A stretch of DNA of 35,731 nucleotides from Bradyrhizobium neotropicale (GCF_001641695.1 NZ_LSEF01000062.1:1-35731); one strand, 5' to 3'; counted from the first letter of the stretch, positions 16,112 through 24,641 are shown. Numbers and translations: made by a program. The notes: generated by a model not told the origin, from the sequence alone.

Positions 16112-16864
16112 TCATGGCGCTGATACCGCCGCCCTCGCCTGCTGGCGCGTCAAGGCATTGATGAAGCCGGCACGCGCATCGGAATGGCCCTGCCCACGCG
16201 GCTCCAGCACATGGCGCAGCAGGAACAGGCCGGTGAGGCGAAAGCCATCCTGCAGGTCCTCGTCCGTGAGCTCGCCCGCTGTTTCGCCCCGGCGCAGGAA
16301 CGGCGGCAGACGTAGCAGCCGGTCGCGCCACGGCTCGCCGGCGGCGCGCGACACCGCGCCGCCGGATTTCGGCGAGACGTAGATGAGGTCGGTGGTCTCC
16401 CCGGTCACCGCGCAATTCTCCAGCGCCAGCCCGAAGCCGAGCTCGGAGAGCATCGCCAGCTCGAAATGGATGAGATGGACGGCCGCACCGCCGATGTCGT
16501 CGAAATCGTCGAGCGAATGTTCGAGCAGCGCAAAAATCTCTTCGTGCGGGTCGCGCTCCGGCAGCAGCCGCGCAATCGAGGCAAGATGGGTGACGCCGTA
16601 GACGCCATGGGACGAGGCAAGCAGCGCCGCCGCGCGCAGTTTCAGGCCTTCGATCGCGTAGGTTCCGAGATGCTCGTCGAGCCGCGCCCGCCAGACCGCG
16701 CTGACGCTGTTCCCCGGCTGCAGAAGGGGCCGCATCCGCGAGCTGGCACCGCCACGCACGAGCCCGAGATGACGCCCGTGCTCGCGCGTCAGGAGCTCGA
16801 CGATGGCGCTGGATTCGCCATGCCGCCGCACGCCGAGCACGATGCCTTCGTCGGTCCATTCCAT
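16112..16864 (-). CDS. recO: DNA repair protein RecO
   Basis: A 250-residue protein that works with RecR (and RecF) to load RecA on SSB-coated DNA gaps. The N-terminal OB-fold is recognisable (MEWTDEGIVLGVRRHGESSAIVELLT, then HGRHLGLVRGG), followed by a helical C-terminal domain. Length and the order era-recO are usual for alphaproteobacteria. The Cys4 zinc site present in some RecO proteins is not obvious here. The first ATG is used. Upstream lies a 101-base palindromic repeat, so recO may rely on readthrough from era or on a local promoter. Confidence 0.93.
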   Translation of the reverse strand: MEWTDEGIVLGVRRHGESSAIVELLTREHGRHLGLVRGGASSRMRPLLQPGNSVSAVWRARLDEHLGTYAIEGLKLRAAALLASSHGVYGVTHLASIARLLPERDPHEEIFALLEHSLDDFDDIGGAAVHLIHFELAMLSELGFGLALENCAVTGETTDLIYVSPKSGGAVSRAAGEPWRDRLLRLPPFLRRGETAGELTDEDLQDGFRLTGLFLLRHVLEPRGQGHSDARAGFINALTRQQARAAVSAP

Positions 16865-16892
16865 GGGGTGAGCCTAGCGCATTTCGAGGGAT

Positions 16893-16993
16893 CGTAGGGT
16901 GGGCAAAGCGAAGCCTGCCCACCAATTTTGATCCACTGCGCACTGGCGATTGCGGTGGGCACGGCGCAAGAGCGCGCCTTTGCCCGCCCTACG
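16893..16993. repeat. 101-bp nested palindromic repeat element
   Basis: The ends CGTAGGGTGGGCAAAG (16893-16908) and CTTTGCCCGCCCTACG (16978-16993) are inverted repeats with one mismatch. Inside, GCCTGCCCACC near 16912 can pair with GGTGGGCACGGC near 16954. The nested design with intact ends resembles small palindromic mobile repeats, and I recognise this wording as a common Bradyrhizobium intergenic repeat. It sits between recO and the four-helix membrane gene. Confidence 0.7.
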
Positions 16994-17008
16994 GCATTGC
17001 GTGAAACG

Positions 17009-17389
17009 TCACGCATTGAACCAGCCCTGGGCATCCCCGGTGAACGAGAAGTAAAGCCCGATCGTCGTCAGCACGCAGGACACGATCTCGATGGCGCTGT
17101 CGAGCTCCATCCCCTTCTCGCCGATGATCTGGCCGAGCGAGATCACCGACAGCACCAGGGCCGCCGCCAGCACCCAGCGTGGCCAGTTCTTCCGCCATCT
17201 CGCCGCGAGCCAGACGAAATAGACCAGAAGCAGGATCATGCCGCCGGCGAGCAGCGTCGCCGTCATGATCATCTGCTCGGTCATCTCCGCATTCGGCGTG
17301 CGGTCCTGCACCGCGACCGACAGGGCATCCAGCATCAGCGATGCATATAGCAGCGCTTCGAAGCGCAGGACGTTGCGAGGCACGCTCAT
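17009..17389 (-). CDS. Four-helix inner-membrane protein of unknown function
   Basis: A 126-residue protein, MSVPRNVLRFEALLYAS onward, with four hydrophobic segments at about 9-28, 43-65, 72-90 and 97-119. Short basic stretches (ARWRKNWPR) lie between helices 2 and 3. No known domain is evident. It begins 17 bases after the era stop on the same strand and is therefore probably part of the lepB-rnc-era transcript. The ATG at 17389 was chosen because all upstream in-frame sequence is inside era. Confidence 0.72.
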   Translation of the reverse strand: MSVPRNVLRFEALLYASLMLDALSVAVQDRTPNAEMTEQMIMTATLLAGGMILLLVYFVWLAARWRKNWPRWVLAAALVLSVISLGQIIGEKGMELDSAIEIVSCVLTTIGLYFSFTGDAQGWFNA

Positions 17390-17406
17390 CGGATCCCGGT
17401 CATGTC

Positions 17407-18333
17407 TTATTCTTTGGGGAATTCCAGGCCCATCTCGCGATAGCGATCGGGATCGTCGCCCCAGTTCTCGCGCACCTTGACGAACAGGAACAGGTGCACC
17501 GGCACATCCAGGATCTGCATCAGCTCCTTGCGCGAGTCCGCGCCGATCGACTTGATGGTGGCGCCGCCCTTGCCCAGCACGATCTTGCGCTGGCTTTCGC
17601 GCTCCACGAAGATCGTCTGCTCGATGCGCACCGATTTGTCCTTGCGCTCCTCCCACTTGTCGGTCTCGACCGTGGACTGGTACGGCAATTCCTGGTGCAG
17701 CTTCTGATAGATCTTTTCGCGTGTAATCTCTGCCGCAAGCTGCCGCATCGGCGCATCGGACATCTGGTCCTCGGGATAGAGGAATGGGCCGGGCGGCACC
17801 ATCTCCGCAAGGGTCGTGCGAATGTCGTCGACGCCATCGCCCGAGATCGCCGAGATCATGAAGGTCCTGGCAAACGGCATGCGCTCGTTGGCGGCCTGCG
17901 CCAGCGCCAAAAGCTTCTCGCGCTGGACCAGATCGACCTTGTTGATCACCAGTATCTTCTCGTGATTGACGCTGGCTGCCTTGGCAAGGATCGCCTCCGC
18001 CTCCTCATCGAGACCGGTCTTGGCATCGAGCAGCACGCAGACGAGATCGGCGTCATGCGCCCCGCTCCAGGCGGTCGAAACCATGGCGCGGTCGAGCCGG
18101 CGCTTGGGCGAGAAGATACCGGGCGTGTCGACCAGGATGATTTGCGCGTTGTTTTCGATGACGATGCCGCGGATCAGCGCGCGCGTCGTCTGCACCTTGC
18201 GCGAGACGATCGTGACCTTGGCGCCGACCAGCGCATTGACCAGGGTGGATTTGCCGACGTTCGGCGCGCCGATCAGCGCGACGAAGCCGCAGCGCGTCGC
18301 GGCAGGCGCTTCGCCGCTTGCTTCAGCCGTCAT
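17407..18333 (-). CDS. era: GTPase Era
   Basis: A 308-residue GTPase that binds the 3' end of 16S rRNA and helps mature the small ribosomal subunit. The G1 loop is GAPNVGKST (about 22-30), G3 is DTPG and G4 is NKVD. The C-terminal KH domain carries the GKGGATIKSIG RNA-binding loop, and the protein ends ENWGDDPDRYREMGLEF. I chose the ATG at 18333; a TTG 12 bases upstream is also in frame. It overlaps the rnc stop by 11 bases, implying translational coupling. This rnc-era order is conserved in many bacteria. Confidence 0.95.
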   Translation of the reverse strand: MTAEASGEAPAATRCGFVALIGAPNVGKSTLVNALVGAKVTIVSRKVQTTRALIRGIVIENNAQIILVDTPGIFSPKRRLDRAMVSTAWSGAHDADLVCVLLDAKTGLDEEAEAILAKAASVNHEKILVINKVDLVQREKLLALAQAANERMPFARTFMISAISGDGVDDIRTTLAEMVPPGPFLYPEDQMSDAPMRQLAAEITREKIYQKLHQELPYQSTVETDKWEERKDKSVRIEQTIFVERESQRKIVLGKGGATIKSIGADSRKELMQILDVPVHLFLFVKVRENWGDDPDRYREMGLEFPKE

Positions 18334-19138
18334 TGCCGCCGCCAACGCCTTCGCGTTCGATCATGACGGAGGCCGCCACCTTCTCCGCCGCGCGCTTGCT
18401 GCCGCCGATGCCTTCGGCCGGCGCCAGCCCCGGCAGGTCGACGGCGACGCGGAACTGCGGATCGTGATGCGGGCCGGTGCGCTCGACCTCGCGGTAGACC
18501 GGCGTCGGCAGTCCCTTGCCCTGCGCCCATTCCTGCAGCACGGTCTTGGGATCGCGCAGCGGCCGGCGCGGCTTGTGCATGCGTTCGGTCCAGTTGCGCT
18601 TGACGAACTCCGCCGCGGCCGCGTGGCCGCCGTCGAGGAAGATGGCGCCGATCACGGCCTCGCAGATGTCGCCGAGTACGCTCTTGCGCAGGCGGGCGTC
18701 GGCGCTGGGGCCGACCGAGCCGAGCTTGACGTCGTCGAGCAGACCGAGCGACTTGGCGACGTCGGCGCAGCTTTCCTTGCGCACGAGTTCGGCAAGCCGC
18801 TTGGACAACTCGCCCTCGTCGGCACTCGGGAAGGCGTGATAGAGCATGTCGGAGACGACGAGCCCGAGCACGTGATCGCCGAGAAATTCGAGCCGCTGGT
18901 AGCTGTCGCCGCGCTTGCGCCCGGACTTCAGCGCCGAGACATGCGTGATCGCCTGCATCAGCAGGTTCGGATCGGCAAAGCCGTGTCCGATGCGCGCTTC
19001 GAGCGCCGCGTTCGCCCCCTTGGCCTTGGCGCTCCGTGCCCGCTTCTTCTTCGCGGGTGTCTTGGGAGCAGCTTCGCCTTCAGGGCTCACTGGCGCCTCG
19101 GTCGGTTGGATCGCGATGTCCTTGGCCTCGTCTTTCAT
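18323..19138 (-). CDS. rnc: Ribonuclease III
   Basis: A 271-residue double-strand-specific ribonuclease that processes rRNA precursors and structured mRNAs. The nine-residue signature RLEFLGDHVLG carries the catalytic acidic cluster, and the second acidic site is in GDICEAVIGAIFLDGG. A double-stranded RNA-binding domain follows at the C-terminus (KTVLQEWAQGKGLPTPVY, then AAEKVAASVMIE). The N-terminus has an extra Lys/Ala/Pro-rich tail of about 40 residues (KTPAKKKRARSAKAKG). I chose the ATG at 19138, which overlaps the lepB stop as ATGA; an in-frame upstream ATG at 19177 lies within lepB. Confidence 0.95.
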   Translation of the reverse strand: MKDEAKDIAIQPTEAPVSPEGEAAPKTPAKKKRARSAKAKGANAALEARIGHGFADPNLLMQAITHVSALKSGRKRGDSYQRLEFLGDHVLGLVVSDMLYHAFPSADEGELSKRLAELVRKESCADVAKSLGLLDDVKLGSVGPSADARLRKSVLGDICEAVIGAIFLDGGHAAAAEFVKRNWTERMHKPRRPLRDPKTVLQEWAQGKGLPTPVYREVERTGPHHDPQFRVAVDLPGLAPAEGIGGSKRAAEKVAASVMIEREGVGGGNDG

Positions 19139-19899
19139 CGGACGATTTTGAAGAAGCGGTTCCATCTCACCGCCCACGGCCAGCGCCAGAACATCCAGGC
19201 ATGCTCGCCTTCGGCGATCGAGAAGAAGATCATTTGCGCGCGGCCGATCAGATTTTCCGACGGTACATAGCCGACCTGGCCCAGGAATCGGCTGTCAGTG
19301 GAGTTGTCGCGGTTGTCGCCCATCATGAAGAAATGGCCGGGCGGCACGTTGTAGACGTTGGTGTTGTCCATGTAGCCGTTGTCGGCGCAGTCCAGCGTCT
19401 CATAAGACACGCCGTTCGGCAGCGTCTCCTTCCAGCGCTTCACCCGGGAGATGCCGCCGCCTTCTGAGCCGCACGGATCCTCGCCGACATACTCGCTCAT
19501 GCGCTGCCGCTCGACCGGCGTGTCGTTGATGTAGAGCAGCCCGTCCTTCATCTGGATGCGGTCGCCGGGAAGCCCGATCACGCGCTTGATGTAGTCGGTC
19601 GAGTCATCCTTCGGCAGGCGAAACACGACGATGTCGCCGCGGTTCGGGTCCGAGCCCCAGATGCGCCCCGAGAACAGCGGCGGCGAGAACGGGATCGAGT
19701 AATGGCTGTAGCCGTAGGAATATTTCGAGACGAACAGATAGTCGCCGACCAGCAGCGTCGCCTTCATCGAGCCGGATGGAATGTTGAAGGGCTGAAACAG
19801 GAAGGTGCGGATCACCAGCGCAATCAGGAGAGCATGGATCACGACCCGGATGGTTTCGCCGAGGCCGCTCTCAGATTTTGTTCCCGAAGTCACGCTCAT
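19135..19899 (-). CDS. lepB: Signal peptidase I
   Basis: A 254-residue inner-membrane serine protease that removes signal peptides from exported proteins, such as the hydrolase and porin in this window. An N-terminal helix (about 18-35) precedes the catalytic Ser44 (PSGSM). The general base is Lys105 in DYIKRVIGLPGD, and the MMGDNRDNSTDSR box near 190-205 is complete. The start follows GAGAG on the minus strand. It heads the lepB-rnc-era group and is 249 bases from acpS, so it probably has its own promoter in that gap. Confidence 0.95.
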   Translation of the reverse strand: MSVTSGTKSESGLGETIRVVIHALLIALVIRTFLFQPFNIPSGSMKATLLVGDYLFVSKYSYGYSHYSIPFSPPLFSGRIWGSDPNRGDIVVFRLPKDDSTDYIKRVIGLPGDRIQMKDGLLYINDTPVERQRMSEYVGEDPCGSEGGGISRVKRWKETLPNGVSYETLDCADNGYMDNTNVYNVPPGHFFMMGDNRDNSTDSRFLGQVGYVPSENLIGRAQMIFFSIAEGEHAWMFWRWPWAVRWNRFFKIVR

Positions 19900-20148
19900 T
19901 GCTCTCTCAATTCCGGCCGGCGGTCACAGAGCGCCCTCCTCCCGCGCATGGCCCATCGGTTCGCGGCGTAAGGAGATTGTCCTGATTCTGATAGTGAGGG
20001 CCAATTCCGGCGTAAAGCCGAATTCACCCAGGCTGATTTGCGTCCGCGGACTTTTAGACGGTTGTCGGGGTCCACGCAATCAAGGATCGCATCAAAACTG
20101 CATAAGATATTGATTTTTAATGCGAATTATAAAATGACCACCGAACCG
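19900..20148 (-). other. Gap before lepB with an AT-rich stretch
   Basis: No gene is visible in these 249 bases. Positions 20099-20136 are strikingly AT-rich for this genome and lie just past the acpS stop on the minus strand. An imperfect hairpin occurs around 20010-20031 (AATTCCGGC with GCCGAATT). The lepB promoter is expected here, but I cannot place a convincing -35/-10 pair. Confidence 0.4.
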
Positions 20149-20568
20149 TCAGGACTTCGCCAGCGGGACCGCGGAAATGATCACAAAGGCCTGCGCCAGG
20201 GGCCAGTCGTCGGTGATCGAAAGGTCGATGCGCGCCTCGAAGCCCTCGGGCGTCAGGGCCTGGAGCCGGGCCAGTGCCCCGCCGGTCAGCAGCATGGTCG
20301 GCCGCCCTCCCGGCATATTGACCACCCCCATGTCGCGCCACCAGACGCCGCGCCGGATGCCGGTGCCGAGCGCCTTCGAGCAGGCCTCCTTGGCCGCGAA
20401 CCGCTTGGCATAGGTCGCCACCACCATCTTCTCGTTCTTGGCGCGCCGCTCGGCCTTGGCGCGCTCGGTCTGCGTGAAGATGCGATCGAGGAAGCGCTCG
20501 CCGTGGCGCTCGATCACCTTGGCGACACGCGTGATGTCGATCAGGTCGGAGCCGATGCCGATGATCAT
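20149..20568 (-). CDS. acpS: Holo-acyl-carrier-protein synthase
   Basis: A 139-residue enzyme that moves the phosphopantetheine arm from coenzyme A to acyl carrier protein, making it active for fatty acid synthesis. The family motifs are clear: GIGSDLIDI near the start with Mg-binding Asp8, and RFAAKEACSKALG with Glu61. The length is normal for the trimeric AcpS type. The ATG overlaps the pdxJ stop as ATGA, indicating coupled translation with pdxJ, an arrangement common in proteobacteria. Confidence 0.94.
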   Translation of the reverse strand: MIIGIGSDLIDITRVAKVIERHGERFLDRIFTQTERAKAERRAKNEKMVVATYAKRFAAKEACSKALGTGIRRGVWWRDMGVVNMPGGRPTMLLTGGALARLQALTPEGFEARIDLSITDDWPLAQAFVIISAVPLAKS

Positions 20569-21329
20569 GCCCGGCTCCGGCCGCGGTCCATCGCCGCGCG
20601 CATGCCGCGGACCGTCTCGGCGAGGCCGACGAAGAGCGCTTCGCCGATCATGTAGTAGCCGATGTTGAGCTCGACGATCTCCGGCAACGCCGCGATCTTC
20701 TCCGCGGTCGCATAGTCGAGCCCGTGGCCGGCATGAACTTCCAGCCCCGCAGCCCGCGCGAGCTTCGCCCCCGCCACGATCCGCTGCCATTCGGCCTCGG
20801 CCTTCTCGGCGTGGCCGTCGACCACGGCATCGCACCAGGCACCGGTGTGGATTTCGATCACGGGCGCGCGCAGCCGCGCCGCCATCTCGATCTGCTGAGG
20901 ATCCGCCGCAATGAACAAGGAGACGCGGATGCCGGCATCGTTCAGCCGCGCGATGTAAGGCGCGAGCGCGTTGTGCTGGCCGACCACGTCGAGCCCGCCT
21001 TCGGTCGTCACCTCCTGCCGGCGCTCCGGCACCAGGCATACCGCGTGCGGCTTGGTGGCGAGCGAGATGCGCATCATGTCGTCGGTCGCCGCCATCTCGA
21101 AATTGAGCGGCTTGGAGATCTCGGCCTTCAGCCGCGCCATATCCTCGTCGCGGATGTGGCGGCGGTCCTCGCGCAAATGCGCCGTAATGCCGTCGGCACC
21201 GGCCTCGATCGCGAGCAGTGCCGCGCGCACCGGATCGGGATTGCGGCCGCCGCGCGCGTTGCGCAGGGTCGCGACGTGGTCGACATTGACGCCGAGGCGA
21301 AGCGGAGGAGCGGGCATTGCAGGGCTCAC
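20565..21329 (-). CDS. pdxJ: Pyridoxine 5'-phosphate synthase
   Basis: A 254-residue TIM-barrel enzyme that condenses 3-amino-2-oxopropyl phosphate with deoxyxylulose 5-phosphate to form pyridoxine phosphate (vitamin B6). Hallmarks are LGVNVDHVATLRNARGG at the start, GADGITAHLREDRRHI, and EIHTGAWCDA and VHAGHGLDY later. The likely start is a GTG at 21329 preceded by GAGGAA; an ATG four codons in (21317) is the alternative. The 12-base palindrome TCACTTAAGTGA (21326-21337) covers the GTG. The gene is followed directly by acpS. Confidence 0.93.
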   Translation of the reverse strand: MSPAMPAPPLRLGVNVDHVATLRNARGGRNPDPVRAALLAIEAGADGITAHLREDRRHIRDEDMARLKAEISKPLNFEMAATDDMMRISLATKPHAVCLVPERRQEVTTEGGLDVVGQHNALAPYIARLNDAGIRVSLFIAADPQQIEMAARLRAPVIEIHTGAWCDAVVDGHAEKAEAEWQRIVAGAKLARAAGLEVHAGHGLDYATAEKIAALPEIVELNIGYYMIGEALFVGLAETVRGMRAAMDRGRSRA

Positions 21330-21397
21330 TTAAGTGACATTCCTCAACTCGTCATCCGCGGGCGAGCCCCGCGCATCCATCCTCTTCGAAAGATGAG

Positions 21398-21418
21398 TTG
21401 CCGGGTCAAGCCCGGCAA
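21398..21418. terminator. Hairpin between rsh and pdxJ
   Basis: TTGCCGGG (21398-21405) and CCCGGCAA (21411-21418) pair perfectly around five bases. It starts just past the rsh stop on the minus strand and probably ends rsh transcription. The surrounding bases (21350-21425) resemble another Bradyrhizobium intergenic palindromic repeat. Confidence 0.5.
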
Positions 21419-21427
21419 CGACGAGCC

Positions 21428-23719
21428 TTATCCATTAACACGTTCGACGCGGGCGACGACCGCCTTCGCGCGCAACTGGGCTATGATCGCGCTCAGGTGC
21501 TTCAAATCGTAGACCTCGAGGTCGATCGTCGTCTCCGTGAAGTCGGGCGAGCGGCGCTGCATGCTGATATTGTCGATATTGCCGTCATGTTCGGCGATCA
21601 CGGTGGCGATCTGGGCCAGCGCGCCGGGCTCGTTGACGTTCTCGACCTTGATGCGGGCAGGAAAGCGCTGCGGAGTGCTGTCCTCGATGTCCCAGCGCAC
21701 GTCCAGCCAGCGCTCCGGCTCCTCCTCGAAATCCTTCAAGGCCGGCGACTGGATCGGATAGATCGTGATCCCCTCGCCCGGTGTGACGATGCCGACGATG
21801 CGATCGCCGGGCACGGCGCCGCCATTCGGCGCGAACTTGACCGGGAGGTCGGAGTTGATGCCGCGGATCGGAATGGCGACCGGGCTGCGCGGCGCCTCGG
21901 GGACCACCTTCTCCTTGAGCTTGGCGGCGAGCCCCTTCTTGCCGGCATAGCGCGCGACGCGCTCCTCCTTGTAGTCGGGATACATCGCGCGGGCGACGTC
22001 GGAGGCCTTGATCTCGCCGCGGCCGACTGCCGCCATGACGTCATCGATCGAGGCGCGGGCGAGCCGCGGCAGCGCGCCTTTGAGCTTGTCGTCGGCATAT
22101 TCGATCTTGGCGCGCTCGAACAGGCGCTCGACGATGCGCCGGCCGAGGCCGGCATATTGATCGCGCACAGCCGTGCGCGTGGCACGCCGGATCGCGGCGC
22201 GCGCCTTGCCGGTGATCGCCAGCGATTCCCAAGCCGACGGCGGCGCCGACTGCGCTTCCGAGGTCAGAACCTCGACTTCGTCCCCATTCTGGAGCTCCGA
22301 CGACAGCGGCGCGAACTTGCCGTTGATCTTGCAGCCCACCGCGCTGTTGCCGACGTCGGTGTGCACGGCATAGGCGAAATCGATCACGTTGGCGTGGCGC
22401 GGCAGTGCGATCAGCTTGCCTTTCGGGGTGAAGCAGAACACCTGATCGTGGAACAGCTCGAGCTTGGTGTGCTCGAGGAATTCCTCTGGATTTGCACTCT
22501 CCGACAGGATGCCGACGGTGTGGCGGAGCCAGGCAAATGCGTTGGACTCGCGCTTGAGGAATTCGGTCGGCGAACCGGCCCCTTCCTTGTAGAAGACGTG
22601 CGCGGCGATGCCGCGCTCGGCGATCTGGTCCATCTCCTCGGTGCGGATCTGGAGTTCCACGCGCTGGTTGCCGGGGCCGATGACCGTGGTGTGGATCGAG
22701 CGGTAATCGTTCTGCTTGGGCGTCGAGATGTAGTCCTTGAAGCGCCCCGGAACCACCGGCCAGGTGGTGTGGACGATTCCGAGCGCCCGATAGCAGGCAG
22801 CCACGTCCGTCACCACGATGCGGAAGCCGAAGATGTCGGACAGTTGCTCGAAGCCGACCGACTTGCGCTCCATCTTGGTCCAGATCGAGAACGGCTTCTT
22901 GCGCCGGCCATAGACCCGCGTGCCGAGGCCATTGTGGCGCAGATTGTTGGAAAGCTGCGCCTCGATTTCGCCGATCAGATTGCGGTTGCGTTCGGCGAGC
23001 GCATCGAGACGCTGCATCACCACCGAATAGGCTTCCGGATCGAGCATGCGGAAGGACAGATCCTCCAGCTCCTCGCGCATTTGCTGCATGCCCATGCGGC
23101 CGGCTAGCGGCGCATAGATGTCGAGCGTCTCCTCGGCGATGCGGCGGCGCGATTCCGGTGGCACGAATTCCAGCGTGCGCATGTTGTGCAGGCGGTCGGC
23201 GAGCTTGACCAGGAGAACGCGGACGTCGTCGGCAATCGCAAGCAAGAGCTTGCGCAGATTCTCGGCCTGCTTGGCTTCGCGCGACACCAGCTCGAGCCGC
23301 TTCAGCTTGGTCAGGCCCTCGACCAGCGCGCCGATCTCGGGCCCGAACAGCTGGTCGATCTCGGCGCGGGTCGCCTCGGTGTCCTCGATCGTGTCGTGGA
23401 GCAGCGCCGCGACGATGGTCGCGTCGTCGAGCTTCAGGTCGGTGAGAATCGCCGCCACCTCGAGCGGGTGCGAGAAATACGGGTCGCCCGAGGCGCGGGT
23501 CTGCGAACCGTGCGCCTTCATGGCGTAGACGTAGGCCCGGTTCAGCAGGTCTTCGTCGGTGTTGGGATTGTAGGATCTGACACGCTCGACGAGGTCATAT
23601 TGACGCATCATGCGCGCGCGCGGCTTCGCCGGTCGCGCTCCTGCCGGCGCCGTCGGGGCCACGGCAACCGATTCGGTTGCGGCCAGCATCTGCGTGTGTC
23701 TCCGGCGCCGATACACCAT
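21428..23719 (-). CDS. rsh: Bifunctional (p)ppGpp synthetase/hydrolase (RelA/SpoT homolog)
   Basis: A 763-residue stringent-response enzyme that makes and degrades the alarmone (p)ppGpp. The hydrolase domain has its HD pair at H108-D109 (LLHDTIEDT), so hydrolysis should be active. The synthetase domain includes RFKDYISTPKQNDYRSIHT. A TGS domain (VFCFTPKGKLIALPR) and a C-terminal ACT domain (about 685-760) follow. This single long RSH is the usual alphaproteobacterial arrangement. The start at 23719 has AGGAAGG just before it. The residues up to the double Met at 37-38 (MMRQYDLVERV, where many homologs begin) form an Ala/Pro/Arg-rich extension, so 23611 is the alternative start. Confidence 0.94.
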   Translation of the reverse strand: MVYRRRRHTQMLAATESVAVAPTAPAGARPAKPRARMMRQYDLVERVRSYNPNTDEDLLNRAYVYAMKAHGSQTRASGDPYFSHPLEVAAILTDLKLDDATIVAALLHDTIEDTEATRAEIDQLFGPEIGALVEGLTKLKRLELVSREAKQAENLRKLLLAIADDVRVLLVKLADRLHNMRTLEFVPPESRRRIAEETLDIYAPLAGRMGMQQMREELEDLSFRMLDPEAYSVVMQRLDALAERNRNLIGEIEAQLSNNLRHNGLGTRVYGRRKKPFSIWTKMERKSVGFEQLSDIFGFRIVVTDVAACYRALGIVHTTWPVVPGRFKDYISTPKQNDYRSIHTTVIGPGNQRVELQIRTEEMDQIAERGIAAHVFYKEGAGSPTEFLKRESNAFAWLRHTVGILSESANPEEFLEHTKLELFHDQVFCFTPKGKLIALPRHANVIDFAYAVHTDVGNSAVGCKINGKFAPLSSELQNGDEVEVLTSEAQSAPPSAWESLAITGKARAAIRRATRTAVRDQYAGLGRRIVERLFERAKIEYADDKLKGALPRLARASIDDVMAAVGRGEIKASDVARAMYPDYKEERVARYAGKKGLAAKLKEKVVPEAPRSPVAIPIRGINSDLPVKFAPNGGAVPGDRIVGIVTPGEGITIYPIQSPALKDFEEEPERWLDVRWDIEDSTPQRFPARIKVENVNEPGALAQIATVIAEHDGNIDNISMQRRSPDFTETTIDLEVYDLKHLSAIIAQLRAKAVVARVERVNG

Positions 23720-23860
23720 GCCTTCCTGCCTTCAAACGGGCCACCAAGACGCCCGTTGTATACACCTTAGCCCCGATCCCGCGCGGTTCCGATCAATTCG
23801 ATGACAGGAAACGTCGCGATCCGGCAACGCCATGGTAACCACGAAAAGGTCAACAAAAGC

Positions 23861-23888
23861 AAAGGCCCGAACGCGGGTTCGGGCCTTT
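23861..23888 (-). terminator. Rho-independent terminator after rpoZ
   Basis: AAAGGCCCGAAC (23861-23872) and GTTCGGGCCTTT (23877-23888) form a perfect 12-bp stem with a four-base loop. On the minus strand the stem is followed by TTT and then GCTTTTGTTG. It lies 38 bases past the rpoZ stop and separates rpoZ from rsh. Confidence 0.85.
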
Positions 23889-23926
23889 GATCCGATCACA
23901 AGAATTCGACGACAGCGACGGAACGA

Positions 23927-24319
23927 TTACTCGTCCTCCTCGGGCTGCTCCTCCGGCGGTGCGAGACCCTCGAGGCCCTTCAGGAGCTCCTCTTCGGTCA
24001 TGCGCTCGACGGCAACTTCGGTATCGTCGGCATCGACGCTCGCGCCCGCGGAACCGATCAGCGGCACCGTATCGGGCTCGGGCTCGTCCACCTCGACGAA
24101 CTTCTGCAGGGAGTGCACCAGCTCCTCGCGGAGATCCTCCGGCGAAATGGTCTGGTCAGCGATTTCGCGCAGAGACACAACAGGGTTCTTGTCGTTATCG
24201 CGGTCAACCGTTAGTTGTGAACCGGACGAGATCATGCGGGCCCGGTGGGCGGCCAGCAGGACCAAGTCAAACCGGTTGTCGACCTTGTCGATACAATCTT
24301 CTACGGTGACGCGAGCCAT
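23927..24319 (-). CDS. rpoZ: RNA polymerase omega subunit
   Basis: A 130-residue small subunit that helps beta-prime fold and join RNA polymerase; in E. coli it also takes part in ppGpp binding. MARVTVEDCIDKVDNRFDLV and AAHRARMISSG are diagnostic of the family. The C-terminal 60 residues are strongly acidic (ending EEQPEEDE). I chose the ATG at 24319; an in-frame ATG ten codons upstream adds a tail not seen in the family. The gene precedes rsh, linking the ppGpp enzyme and its polymerase target as in many bacteria, but a good terminator lies between them. Confidence 0.95.
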   Translation of the reverse strand: MARVTVEDCIDKVDNRFDLVLLAAHRARMISSGSQLTVDRDNDKNPVVSLREIADQTISPEDLREELVHSLQKFVEVDEPEPDTVPLIGSAGASVDADDTEVAVERMTEEELLKGLEGLAPPEEQPEEDE

Positions 24320-24641
24320 GGACTGTCGCTCCGCTCTGGGTGGGACCAAATATGTGGATGATGCGGGCTAGTTATAGGGGCCGGGGCGGTTTCGCAAGAT
24401 CATTTTGTGATTTGGCCTCGCCAAACGGCTCTGCTACCCCCAAATTGGGGCTGGGATGGGTGGTTTTTCGGGCTACCATTGATGGCGGGCCCGGACTTAT
24501 GCACCGCCGCCATAACTATACCTTGATTGCCCCGACTTCTCCGGATTTGTTTTCGACGGGACTCGGCAGCACTCTAGAACCGCGCGGACTGCCGCCGCGC
24601 CAACAATAAACGATTAATCACAACACTACGCGAGCAACTGA
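24320..24641. other. Divergent promoter region between rpoZ and the NYN gene
   Basis: There is no convincing gene in these 322 bases. They must hold the promoters for rpoZ (minus) and the NYN gene (plus). One symmetrical site is visible: CCCCAA-A-TTGGGG at 24438-24450, a 6-1-6 inverted repeat that could be an operator. An untranslated small RNA cannot be excluded. Confidence 0.45.

Noticed and set aside
17009..17656. A longer 215-residue version of the four-helix membrane protein
   Set aside because: The extra N-terminal part lies inside era in another frame and looks like random Gly/Arg-rich translation; the ATG at 17389 is preferred.
21398..23107. A 569-codon plus-strand open frame
   Set aside because: It is the mirror of rsh; composition is repetitive Asp/Arg/Leu and no domain is seen.
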